Source of the DNA: Paulinella micropora
Taxonomy: Eukaryota; Cercozoa; Imbricatea; Euglyphida; Paulinellidae
Assembly (NCBI GenBank): GCA_019918135.1
Contig: WBZZ01002673.1
Location: 35,648 to 99,647, forward strand
Length of the DNA stretch: 64,000 nucleotides
Reading direction: 5' to 3'
The number at the start of each line of letters is the position of its first letter. The first letter of the stretch is position 1. A program made the translations under genes and the position numbers. This document shows positions 41,433-51,388 of this stretch, piece after piece. The notes under the pieces are model-generated. The model did no database searches, was not told the origin of the DNA, and saw nothing but the letters and a program-made list of their open reading frames with translations.

Positions 41433-41433
<1 letters not shown>
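41139..41433 (-). mobile_element. tRNA-derived SINE, copy 1
   Basis: On the minus strand it starts GGACACCG, has a Pol III A box (TAGCCCAGTGG) and B box (GTTCGATTCC) at tRNA-like spacing, a body with a duplicated CCGGTCTATTTCTGGACC-type region, and an (ATT)n tail at 41,139-41,163. The head resembles a tRNA with an acceptor-like GACACCG/CGGTGCC pairing, but the T arm does not pair well. Near-identical to copy 2. Confidence 0.75.
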
Positions 41434-41471
<38 letters not shown>

Positions 41472-41739
41472 GTGCTTCTCTGTCAATGGCTGATGCATTT
41501 CTGCACATGCGCCTCCATCGTCTCACCCGTGAGGGGAGTACGAAGAATTGACGATAAGCTCTAATGACACCCCCGCAAGGGCAGTTCCAACACTTCCAGA
41601 CGGGCCGGTATGTTCAATGAAAATACTGGTCCAGAAATAGACCGGTATGTTCAATGAAAATACTGGTGGCACCGACTGGAATCGAACTGGCGACAGGGCC
41701 CAGATGGTAGAACTTGACCACTGGGCTATCACGGTGTCC

Positions 41740-41740
<1 letters not shown>
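41434..41740 (-). mobile_element. tRNA-derived SINE, copy 2
   Basis: A box at 41,718-41,728 (TAGCCCAGTGG on minus), B box at 41,678-41,687. It differs from copy 1 at very few positions (for example GACTGG versus GACGGG next to the B box). Tail (ATT)n 41,434-41,470. The two copies are tandem, each tail abutting the next head, which suggests tandem duplication or insertion into the tail. Confidence 0.75.
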
Positions 41741-41793
<53 letters not shown>

Positions 41794-41929
41794 GTAGTAG
41801 TAGTAGTAGTAGTAGTAATAATGATAATAATAATAATAATGATAATAATAGTGCTTCTCTGTCAAGGGCTGATGCATTTCTGCACATGCGCCTCCATCGT
41901 CTCACCCGTGAGGGGAGTACGAAGAATTG
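41741..41929 (-). mobile_element. tRNA-derived SINE, copy 3, 5'-truncated
   Basis: A long TAA/TAG/TGA tail array (41,741-41,850) and only the last ~79 bp of the SINE body (41,851-41,929), then Cop-E gag. 5' truncation is typical of target-primed reverse transcription. Confidence 0.7.
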
Positions 41930-42562
41930 CCACACATTTGAACTGATCCGGAAATGGTAGATTTCTTTCTGCTAGCTTCTCATACCGGTGAGCTTGTCTT
42001 TCTATCCAATCTTCTACGTTTGTAGATGCAGTTATTTTGTCAGTAAATAAATCCCAAAGCAACTTGTGGTTGGAAATGGCTCCTACGTGTGCGTACTTCT
42101 CGTTAAGCCTCTCTCACATCTCCCTAGGGTGGTTACCTGCTCGTCGGAGGGTAAGCAACGCGGTGTGCCCCTGTAATGCATCAGCCAGTACTGATCGCAA
42201 TCGCACCTGACATTGGATTTGTACCTTCTCCGATAGACATCCTTCCAGCTCCTCATAGCCATAGTCGGCAGCCAGGGCATCAATCGCCTGCTTCTGCTCC
42301 TCGATAGCAGTTGGTGGGTCGGCCACGTCCAGACCGTCTCTGCTCTGCTTCAGCTCGACAGCCGACGGTGTCACGTAGGCCTTCAGCTCCTCAAGCGTCA
42401 GTGGTCAGTGTGCGTCTGCAAGGAAAATTAGGAGTTTAGGGTCAATTCCTTCAACATATTGCAGAAAAGACCAACGCCATTCATCATATGTAGCAGCAGG
42501 TTTGGCAGGAAGGCGTGGGCATTTCAATGTAACTTGCGCTCGCTCGTAACCTGATGTGGACA
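41928..42562 (-). pseudogene. Cop-E Gag, broken
   Basis: Frames 42,405-42,562, 42,114-42,374 and 41,928-42,062 read MSTSGYERAQVTLKCPRLP, YDEWRWSFLQYVEGIDPK, then VTPSAVELKQSRDGLDVADP and DWIERQAHRYEKLAERNLPF. They look like copia Gag with two frame changes, ended by SINE copy 3. The position downstream (minus strand) of an LTR and leader fits a gag start. Confidence 0.55.
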
Positions 42563-43223
42563 TTATTCGTATTCGGAATCCAAATTGATCAAATGTAAAA
42601 CAAGCTTTAATGACAACGAATTGGAAGAACGGAAGGTGAGAAAAGAAGATGCTCAATCAGATGGGATGATCACATTATAGATCATCTAGAACATATAACA
42701 ATGACTGAGGATCACTGCAGACATTGAACAATCTACTGCGTAGCGTTAACTGTAATACAGTGTATCTCTATAAGTATCTTTCATGTGTTACTGTGCATCA
42801 TGTGATGGCTACATCTCCTCACTGTATAGGATAATGGCATTAATCAATCCTTAAATGGTAATTAACAATGGTCCGGTCCGGAATGATAAATGGTAATAGT
42901 ATTATGTTTGCACAATGTTTACCGGTAATCAAATTCCATTATCGGTTAAGGAATAGGAACGAATATCTGCAATATTGCATCCTACATTATTTTGGGAGAA
43001 CTTGGATACTTGGAGGAGATACCTGCTAAGACCTCTTTCACTTCCGAAAACCCTGCCCCTCTAAAGAAAGGGCACCGGCTCCTTGCATATGACTTGAGAT
43101 GTCTCATCGGCAATGGGCATGCTTATCTTTCTGGCCGTCCACACACGTCCCCTGCTGATCTGCCTGTTGAGTATAGCTGCAAAATCACAAGTCCCCAATC
43201 CCGATGTTTCGTATGCTATGCAC
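42563..43223 (-). other. AT-rich leader between LTR and gag; no gene seen
   Basis: Includes two gag-preceding frames without recognisable content and a 12-base palindrome TGCAATATTGCA at 42,968-42,979. I see no convincing gene or tRNA here. Confidence 0.5.
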
Positions 43224-43518
43224 CATGATAAAATCTCTGGTAGTAAAGTTGACAGAGGCCGGGTGGAGCCGGGACACTTAAGTAGATCGCAGTTGATCAG
43301 GTTGTGAGGTTTTACTGAGTAAAACCTTTTACCGCCAATAATAGCACTGGTATACTTAGGCACATGCATGGCTGACTTAAGTAATTGTACTGTTGCACCC
43401 AATCAATAAAGATTATTGTTTCCAGTCTTATCATATTGGTAATTACTATCAGTCCTATCGAAATTATTCGAAGCGTAACTGCAGTCAGAAATTTCCTAAC
43501 AGCTACTTCATTGCAATG
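43224..43518 (-). repeat. Cop-E LTR, ~295 bp, internal between pol and gag
   Basis: The right end is set by the PPT (AGGGGGAG on minus, 43,519-43,526), the left end by loss of similarity to the Cop-G LTR at 58,790-59,074. Shared blocks include GTTGACAGAGGCCGG, TTTTACCGCCAAT and GCGTAACTGC. RNase H lies on its right and leader/gag on its left, so one LTR serves as 3' LTR of one element and 5' LTR of another. Confidence 0.7.
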
Positions 43519-43581
43519 CTCCCCCTAATTTCAGAGGTAGTTACTTGAACTGAGTCTGGTACATACTTATTCCTAAGTGTC

Positions 43582-44199
43582 TTACTTTGACCAATTGCCT
43601 GAGATTCTATCTGCTCCTTTCTTGAACAGAGACGGACTGTCAATCCTCTTAGATAAAACATCAGCTCGATTTTTCTCGGAAGGTACCCAGTTTACCATAA
43701 CCTCCCCCTTTCTTATCGACTCGGTGATATGATGATGCCGCAGCGCAATATGTCGCAGCCTCTTGCCGAACACCGAGTTCGGGGCGGTGCACACAGTGGC
43801 TTGATTATCCACATTCAGGGTCGGCACCGCCATGAGCTCCTTCGTCAACGGGTTGTCATCAGCCCATGGTAACGACTTGATCATATTGCGCATTGCCTCC
43901 AAGTCATAAAGCACTTCCGAAGCTGCGTACGTCTCGCTCTCTTGAGTGCCCGTCGCCAGATGCTTCTGAGTCGTCGCACGCACCGTCACCGGCCCGTTGG
44001 CTAAGAGCACGACTCCACCCGTCCTCGAGTACATCTTACTCCCGTTCCCAAGCGAAGAGTCGGAGTCAGCCTCCAAGGTGCGATTCCCATCCGAGGAAAA
44101 CGTCACCCCTCTATTCTGCACAAACAGGAAGTAACGCAGAAGCTGCTCGGCGGCCCGGTAGTCAAACTTGTCCCTGTCTGACTGGTACTCAGCCAACAC
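43582..44199 (-). CDS. Cop-E RT end and RNase H
   Basis: A 205-codon frame: SDSSLGNGSKMYSRTGGVVL, TVRATTQKHLATGTQESETY, LNVDNQATVCTA (catalytic Asp), NWVPSEKNRADVLSKR. No break inside, unlike Cop-C. It lies about 55 bases upstream of the PPT. Confidence 0.85.
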   Translation of the reverse strand: MLAEYQSDRDKFDYRAAEQLLRYFLFVQNRGVTFSSDGNRTLEADSDSSLGNGSKMYSRTGGVVLLANGPVTVRATTQKHLATGTQESETYAASEVLYDLEAMRNMIKSLPWADDNPLTKELMAVPTLNVDNQATVCTAPNSVFGKRLRHIALRHHHITESIRKGEVMVNWVPSEKNRADVLSKRIDSPSLFKKGADRISGNWSK

Positions 44200-45324
44200 A
44201 CTGAGCGGTAGAACCGACTCAGCCAGACATAGCTACCAACGATCTCTTGCGGCGAGTGTGCTAGCATCGCTGGCTCCATCTTCGATCCTACCGGCAGCCA
44301 CTGCATCTTAGCCGGCATCCATTGGCGGCCGTCGCTCCTCTTGAATCGGACCAGTATCGTTGCAATGTATTCCCGCTGATGCATGGTCATCGTCAACACT
44401 CCCCCTGCACGACGCACCCCAAATTCCAGAGACAGAAACTTCTTGACCAGCCCAAGATCCTTCACATTGCCCCACTCTTGATTGAGCTTGCTGACGTACT
44501 TCCGTCGGCTCTCCTCTGATGCTGACACATGTACGTTGTCGTCGACATGGTACGTCAGTACCTCCGTCTTCTTCGTCTCCTTGTCAATCCTTCCAAACAG
44601 TATAGGCTCAATGACGCTTTGCTTGAAGCAATCTTCTTCTGGGAACTACCATATCATTCCAATAAATATGTCCCGAGGGATTCAATCCATTGACACCACC
44701 AAGGGCTTCCCATACAACGTTGGTTGGCGTGTATCCCGCCGGAGGCTGTAACCAAACCGGAACATGCAGCTTGACTTGAGGGAAGGCGCTCTCTTCATCC
44801 ATGCCATATACATCCATGTCCTGCAGTATCGCCAGCGCGCACGTCAGCTACACTATTTCAACCCTGCAGGTAGGCAAGTCGACCCTGTCGTATTGCCATG
44901 ATGGCTGCCTGAACCCTATCCCCACAATCCTGGACTTCGTTTCCACCGCCGGGCCATCAACCGTCTCACGTTTCTCAAAATCAACAAACCGTGTCGGCAC
45001 CAACGGTTCTCCAGGAGGCTTGTCTGATACATGCATCTCTACAATGGCCCCCAGCTTGAGGTGCTTGCCAATGTTCGCGAAGCGTGATTCATTGAACCTT
45101 CCCGACGCTGTGGCTACTCGATAAGGAACCGGCACGGAAACTAGGTACGCTCCGGAGCTGAAGTTGGAAGGCTTCGTCTTTGATCTAGCCCTCTTGCCTT
45201 CGACTACGTTGGACTCGTCCACAGCAGCACCCGTCCAACCCACTGGCACCCCTCTTGCATCCCTCTTCCCTTCAGGTTGCCCCACACGTCTGCCCAAAGA
45301 GAAGCGAGGCGAATGAGCACCCAC
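44103..45324 (-). pseudogene. Cop-E reverse transcriptase
   Basis: 44,848-45,324 gives the start (LVPTRFVDFEKRETVDGP, SRIVGIGFRQPSWQYDRVDL). An in-frame TAG (44,848-44,850) follows CRVEIV at the same position as the TGA in Cop-C. Then come DEESAFPQVKLHVPVWLQPP (44,608-44,817), the catalytic box LTYHVDDNVH near 44,538-44,555 and QREYIATILVRFKRSDGRQW (44,103-44,528). A further frameshift lies near 44,200-44,225. Confidence 0.85.
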
Positions 45325-46559
45325 CGGTGTCTTGCCTTCCTACCACCACCCTCTAGGTCCTCAACGTATCGATATCCATCGTCGTACCCAACAAGTGTGA
45401 CAACGCCACTATCATCCTCTCGTCCCCCTTGCGTTGCAACGAATACTCCCTTGTCTGGCGACTGACTAACGACTTCCTCCCCGTCGTCCTCTTCCTTCCC
45501 AGTGACAACGTCCAGCTGAGGCCGTTAAGCAAGTTTTGCTCACTTGTGGTGAAAAATGTACCGATGTAACCGTCATTTTTGTCGTCTTTTTCCCGAGTTG
45601 GGGTGGCAGTTGGAAGAGGTGTTGCTTTGACTCAGCCATGCGTCCACGATGATAGAGTGTAGGCTAGCCGTGAACAGTCGCATCTCGTACCATCATATCA
45701 GCCGTCGTTACAAGCTTGCTGTCGTAATAGCTCCACACCTTGTATGCTGATTCCTCCGTGTTGATGCCCATGAACACCCCCGGCGCTCCCTTCTCTTGTC
45801 CCTTTTTGCCCCTTTTGTAGAACACGCATAAACATCCAAAAGGCTTCAGGACAGAGTGGTGGGGGGGAGGCCTCTTGTAGAATGCATGATGCCTCGACAC
45901 CGTTGTTCCTGCCCTGCGCTGCATGTTTATCAAGAACACAGCATAGTCAACAGCCAGTGGTAGGAAGTAGACCGGTACATTTCTCGCCGTTAGCAACGTA
46001 GCTGCCAGTGAAAACACAATCTGTATCGCCGCCTCTGCGTATGCATCCTTGTTGGGGTCGTCTTGCACAGGTAGCCGTTGCTCCACACCAGCATTCGCCA
46101 AGTAACCTTTAACAGCCTTAGCAATCCACTCCTTGTCGGTTCTGAATTGCTTCATCGGTCTGCCAGTCTGAGTCTTGGACCACACCTGTACCTCTGTTAG
46201 CTGTTGCAATGCTAGTTCAGAGGCCCTAGTGGGGTTCCATCTGCCCCTGATGAAGCCTGAGACGTTCTCAACGAACAGCAAGAAGTAGGGTGTCTTCCCA
46301 TAATTGGGAATGCTATGCGTCCGGTCCCATCCGCACTCCAATCCTCACCCACCTCCCTGCATATTGTCGGGGACGCTCCCTCGAACGATGCATGCTTCTT
46401 TATCTTCGTCGTAGCACACACAATGCAGGTACACTTGGCCACTCCACCTTTATATTTAACAGTTAACCCATTCTGCTTGAGAAATTGCCTCGCCATTGTC
46501 TCACCGAAGTGAAAAACATCGTTGATCTCCTGCATGTCAACTGTCGTAGTAGGCTTCAT
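45325..46559 (-). pseudogene. Cop-E pre-integrase, integrase and linker
   Basis: 46,212-46,559 has GVAKCTCIVCATTKIKKHA (zinc region) and EDWSADGTGRI (first Asp). 45,664-46,341 continues one frame away with YFLLFVENVSGF, QFRTDKEWIAKAVK (second Asp), DDPNKDAYAEAAIQIVF (Glu) and KGAPGVFMGINTEESAY. The -1 shift falls at the same place as in Cop-C. The linker toward RT (45,325-45,663) has a private stop where Cop-C has Trp. Confidence 0.85.
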
Positions 46560-47130
46560 GCTTGTCGACCAAAATGCAGCCTTGCAACCCGGGTAAGGTT
46601 AGCATTCCTTTCTCTCCTTCTTCCATCCAGGGGATGCTATAGTTGTAAATGTATATTGACAGGAGTTCGCATCAAATTGCCAATCAGTACTTTGTCCCTC
46701 TGCTCAACCACGATTCTTCTTCAGGTAACGAAGAATTCGTCATCCTGCATAACAATCACGAAGCCTGCGCGTTGTAGGCGCCCCGCAGAGAACAGCGTCC
46801 GGTCTAGGGTAGGTAAAACATAAGTGTCACTCATTTCCACTTCCTGAGCATTTCCCTCACCATTCACCCCCAGGAACGAAGTGCCTCCCCTGGACTCCGT
46901 CGCAGAGATGCTAGATGCCTCTGACCGCTAACGAGCCATCACTCTGCACCTCCTCCAGCGCATCCTCCATCGGTGCCACGTGTTGCGCTGAACCCGAGTC
47001 CAGGTAGACCGTATACGGGTCCTGGTCCCCATTCACACCATCAGCCATGTGTCATACAGGTCCCTGTCCCCCTTCACTGCTTCCAAGACCCCTGCCAGTA
47101 CCCCCTGTAGGACCGCAAAATCCGTGATAT
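46560..47130 (-). pseudogene. Cop-E protease region, truncated upstream
   Basis: Near 46,990-47,050 the minus strand reads MADGVNGDQDPYTVYLDSGSAQHV, with the retropepsin D-S-G. Several frame breaks follow toward integrase. No gag is found upstream; the element fades into AT-rich DNA after about 47,130, so this side is truncated. Confidence 0.7.
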
Positions 47131-47531
47131 TTTAGTCCTTCTTATTATTAACAGTGGAAGTCAGAATTGCCACATTATTACCACTTTTACCTGAGCATTA
47201 CCAATTTATTATTAATGGATAATGCCGATTATTATCGTAATTATTTCATTGAAACACAGCAATATTGCAAATTTGCTAATTACTTTGCTTCACCCGCACC
47301 GAACGATCTTATTATCACATGTCTCTAGAACAATGACCATGCTTCACTCTATTACATTCATACCATGGTCATATTAACATTCAGATATTGTGTTTCTATA
47401 AATTCTAGAATAGGAAACCATGTGATATATTATATTCCGTTACATTACAATTAATTTCCATCTCATTAAAGTGTTTTTATTGAAACTAGGAAGTCCATTA
47501 GTTTAATCCAAGGCCAAGCCAAAAGGAAGGG
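47131..47531. other. AT-rich gap; nothing recognised
   Basis: About 400 bp with many TTATTA words between two Copia fragments. It could hold the decayed 5' LTR of Cop-F, but no boundary or second copy supports this. Confidence 0.5.
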
Positions 47532-49085
47532 GTGTGCAAACACGCTCAACATACAATAATAATTCGAATAATAAGCCCAAAGACCCCGCAAGGCGAGGGT
47601 GATCAACAAGCCAGCTGCATATTTAGCCAAGACGGCAGGCAAGACGACATCGATGACGCATGGGCTGGGCTCGCTGGCGAGCAGATGATTGAGCGGAGAC
47701 CGGAGCTGGGGCAGATCGAAGTGGAGGAGATATCTAAGCTGCCTCCCGAGCTGGTGAAGGTAACTACTTTGCTGCCAAACCGCAAACTTATATGTGACAT
47801 TGCAACGGAACAGATTCCGGAGCTGGCTGAGAAATCAAGCACGGAAGAGCCGCAGAGAAAGAAGCAGAAGCCGGAGGAGGAGCCCCGGCAGCTGAAGAAA
47901 TGCGCTCACATCCAAATCAACGGTACTTGTGCTTTCTACGATTGCCCTCTTGTGATGAGGGATGATGTAGATGAAAGCCCACCTGCGGATGTCCAGAAGG
48001 AGTCAGCTGAGATTGCCGATGAACCGATGGATTGCGAACATGAATGGCTTGAGTTCGTACCCATTCCGATTGTCAGGCGCGCGAATGAATGTCAAGAGCC
48101 GGCCCTTAAGCTTTACAATAACGTACACTAAACAAGTTGTCGACAAAGATGTGTCCAAGCGCGTCCAGGTACGGCCTGACCAAGAGACAGCTTCAGTTGA
48201 TGTTGGCAGTGCAAAGAATAGTATGTCGTGCAATGCAGAAGAACGATGGGACGACTGCATTCGTCAAGGGGAGTATGAACGGCACGACGGATGTATGGAG
48301 AAGGAATTGGACAGCGGACCTGTAGGCATAGTGGCGTTAGCGTTCGACGACGACGAAACTCGGGTACCGTCCGAACCCGAAGATGATGATCTGACGATGA
48401 CTCTACCTATTAGGCAGACATCCAGTTTTGCGAGTGCAACGACTACTACGAGAGCGACGACGGCTACAATAGAGTCAAAAGAAAGTAAGGACATGGATGC
48501 TGTCAGGGTACAGGCTAGTGACAGGTCAGTAGAACAGAAAGAGGTGTTACAAGCGTCAGAATCGGTAACTGCTTATGGGGTAGTAACACCCCATATGAAT
48601 TACGAGTCCTTTAGCAATTTACGCCCGGTTAAAATCCCGTGGGGTTCGCTAACACGGGAACAGAAGATAGACGAGAATGATTTTCGTACGAAGTTGAACA
48701 TGTGGGTGTTTGCACGCAAACAATACAGAAGGTTAAACGAACCATACGGGTTCCCAGTGCCACCCAAACACTGGTCCACAGCGTGGCGGTTGGATGCCCC
48801 AACAAACTATATTGTCTCCAGGGAAGAACCGTGGTATCCTAGCAAGCTAGTCAGCGAAAGTGTGCCACAATTGGCATGGTTGCCACACTTCACAGAGGCA
48901 CAACCGTTAGTAGGCGAAGGGAAATTAGAAGTAAATAGACCCATAGGGGTGAGTAGAGTCAGGCCAGACAAACGATTGGGAATTGCATTTACATTAAACA
49001 ACGTTGCTGGCAATGAATTATTCCTTGCAGGCAGCTACTCACACCCCACACTACCAGACGGACCTTGGTTCTGGTATATAGATGT
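47532..49085 (+). pseudogene. Cop-F Gag, frameshifted
   Basis: 47,532-48,131 has an acidic N-terminus and a Cys-rich CAHIQINGTCAFYDC stretch. A frame change near 48,110-48,130 leads to 47,971-49,110, with SFSNLRPVKIPWGSLTREQK, VFARKQYRRLNEPYGFPVPP and LPDGPWFWYIDVHF. Not similar to a Gag I can name; assigned because it precedes Cop-F protease/integrase once the adjacent inversion is allowed for. It stops where the inverted block begins. Confidence 0.45.
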
Positions 49086-49446
49086 CCATTTCTGTTTTAA
49101 CTATGCATAATATATCTTTCTCCTCTATCTGTATTGGCTTCTTCATAACGAAGGCCTGGTTGTTCTGCATCACAGTTACAAAACCGTAACCATAATCTAG
49201 CACGCCTGGGGACAATAAAGAACACGGTGTCTTGTTTGTCACCAGTGCGTCTTGCACTGTCATTACTCCCCCCTTTGCCCTTGATCCTACTATGGGTATA
49301 TCTGCTTTCGCCCTCAAAGACACCTTCATGGCGTGTTCCGTAATGCTGGCAAGGTTGACCGGCTCACCAGAGTAAACATCTTTCATAGGCACGGATGTGT
49401 GTATAAGTGTCCTGTTGCATCCTGAATCTACGATGTTGGGACTGCA
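49051..49446 (-). pseudogene. Cop-F protease, inside inverted block
   Basis: Reads PNIVDSGCNRTLIHTSVP (retropepsin D-S-G), then LLSPGVLDYGYGFVTV and QNNQAFVMKKPIQIEEKDIL. It ends exactly where the Cop-A protease passes into the RMMSNKLYRLD linker, but here that linker is on the other strand at 50,134. Therefore this block is flipped relative to its own integrase. Confidence 0.8.
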
Positions 49447-49480
49447 GCCGCCGTTGAAACTTTCAACGCCACTGCATCAT

Positions 49481-50130
49481 TCATTCTCCATCCTTTAATT
49501 TATCACACACACCGACAGACTTGTCTACTAGCGTAGCAGTAAAACTAGTATGTACCCTTGATTCCTGGTAGGTAGACGGCCTCGCCGCAGGTGCCGCCGT
49601 CATGATCGCAGGTCTGCTGGTAACCCTATATGTAGGAAATCCTGCTATCTTGCGATATATCTCTCTCAGCTTGTCAGAGTTATACCTTGATGGTAATTGG
49701 TACCTTGTATCCGCCGGGTCATCGCGCACAATCTCGTAGCGCGTCATCCTGTGAAACGCAAACATCGCATAGTCAAAATGCACGGACCCAATTCCACAAG
49801 GTGGAATCGTTTCCAAATTTACCAAGTTGCGTAACGCCCCCAGCTCTTCCTGTTGAGCATATTTGCAGAAATCTTTGTGTGCCCCCCAATCTGACCGCTG
49901 GTGTCTCTTACAACAGTAAAATACCCAATTACATCCTGTTTCTCGTCACAGTACTCACACGTCCGTGATGGTAAATGGTAAGAGTGCGGCATATCAGATG
50001 GGTATATACCTGGCGGTTGATACGTCGAGCAATACTGACACGATCCGACCATGCGTTGCCATCCTGTTGGCCAAATGTTAAAGCCTAACATCAAGCTCCA
50101 ATATTCCATTTCCATAATCATAGCAGGGGA
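49481..50130 (-). pseudogene. Cop-F Gag C-terminus with zinc motif, inside inverted block
   Basis: 49,819-50,130 contains GSCQYCSTYQPPGIYPSDMP and TCEYCDEKQD (C-x2-C...C-x2-C). 49,481-49,825 contains HFDYAMFAFHRMTRYEIVRD. On the minus strand it precedes the protease, as Gag should. Confidence 0.5.
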
Positions 50131-50133
50131 AGG

Positions 50134-50788
50134 ATGATGTCTAACAAGCTTTATCGCCTCGATACTACAACATGTAGGCCACTGAACCCAAATGAAAAGT
50201 TCAACCCCCACGCGGAAGAGAATGCCCGCGCTGTCGCGAATTTTTTAGTACGACCCAAATCATCTACTAAGCCTATTAGGGCTATGGACCTACATAGAAT
50301 GTTAGGACACGCTGGGGTTAAGGTAATGGATGAATGGGCAGTGAACAACGACAGGACTATAGTAGGGAAAGGCTGGAGAGAAATTGCCACGCGAATGTGT
50401 CGGATGTAATCAAACAAAAATTACACGTTTACCTGTCTACAAGGACAACCCCAAGATAGATTCTGACTTCAAAATAGGAGAAAGTCTGAGTATGGAATTT
50501 CACGGACCATGGCCTATCAAATCCCTAAGTGGGAACAGATACAAACTAGTAATCAAGGATGGAATAGGACAGTTTGGGTTTAACAACTTTTCACCTACAA
50601 GAGAGGAGGATATTGACCTTCCATTCGTAGCTAAGGTGGTGGCGTTTTTCTCTACAAAGACAGGCAGGACGGTTAAGCAGATCAGATGTGACGGCGAGTT
50701 TGCAACTAACAATATGATCGAATTCTGCAATGTTAACGGGATAATATTGAAACACACACACGGGACGAACCTCGTTCAAATCCCATAG
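50134..50788 (+). pseudogene. Cop-F pre-integrase and integrase core
   Basis: 50,134-50,409 carries MMSNKLYRLD, then DLHRMLGHAGVKVMDEWA (H-x3...H). The next frame (50,384-50,788) has CVGCNQTK, GESLSMEFHGPWP (Glu where the first catalytic Asp is expected) and VKQIRCDGEFATN (second Asp). One frameshift lies near 50,395, and the core ends before the catalytic Glu. Closest paralogue in the window: Cop-A 12,567-13,349. Confidence 0.85.
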
Positions 50789-51008
50789 CTGAACGGGAGC
50801 ACAGGACGGCAGGGACACGAACTACGGCTATGAGGATGACGCCCAGTTGCCACCTACTTTTTGGCAAGAGATGGAGCAAGCAGAATGGGTTATATGAATG
50901 ATCTCGCCCATGACAAAGGGGAAATACAAAGGTCTTTCACCTTATGAGGTTACATCCAAACGAAAGCCACCAACAGGGTTCTTACAACCTATATGATGCC
51001 TGGCATGG

Positions 51009-51375
51009 GTGCGAAAGTGGGACCCCAAGAAAGGTCTGTCAATGGCAGTACCAGGAGTATTGGTGGGATACAATCTGTTCAGAAGGTTGTATAGAATCTA
51101 TTTGAGGGGGGAGGGGAAAATAGTCGAACAAAGGAATGTGAGATTTGATGTTTCTGTTCGGGGCAATGCTGCAAATGTGAATGAGAGTTTGTGGGAAGGG
51201 GAGTACAACTACGGGTACGAACAGGGTGTTGGAACCCCTCACTGGAAATAGACAACAAATTCGACGCAGGTTGCGGACAAAAATGAAAACGAGACTGAGC
51301 TACCAAAGGATGAGTCGTTAACAGACTCAACAATTGTTGTTGTTGAACATGACTCGTCCAATTATCGCGAGGACA
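51009..51375 (+). pseudogene. Cop-F integrase C-terminal fragment, ends at viral polB
   Basis: MRKWDPKKGLSMAVPGVLVG and YNLFRRLYRIYLRGEGKIVE match the Cop-A integrase C-terminal domain. A short acidic linker follows (TDSTIVVVEHDSSN). At about 51,376-51,388 the sequence changes to DNA polymerase with no LTR between. Confidence 0.75.
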
Positions 51376-51388
51376 GAATAATTTAATA

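Noticed and set aside
41357..41433. Functional tRNA gene
   Set aside because: A and B boxes are good, but the T arm does not pair and the acceptor has a mismatch. The sequence is the head of a repeated element with a TAA-type tail, i.e. a SINE.
47131..47531. 5' LTR of Cop-F
   Set aside because: Position would fit, but there is no second LTR copy, no PBS-like sequence and no defined edge.
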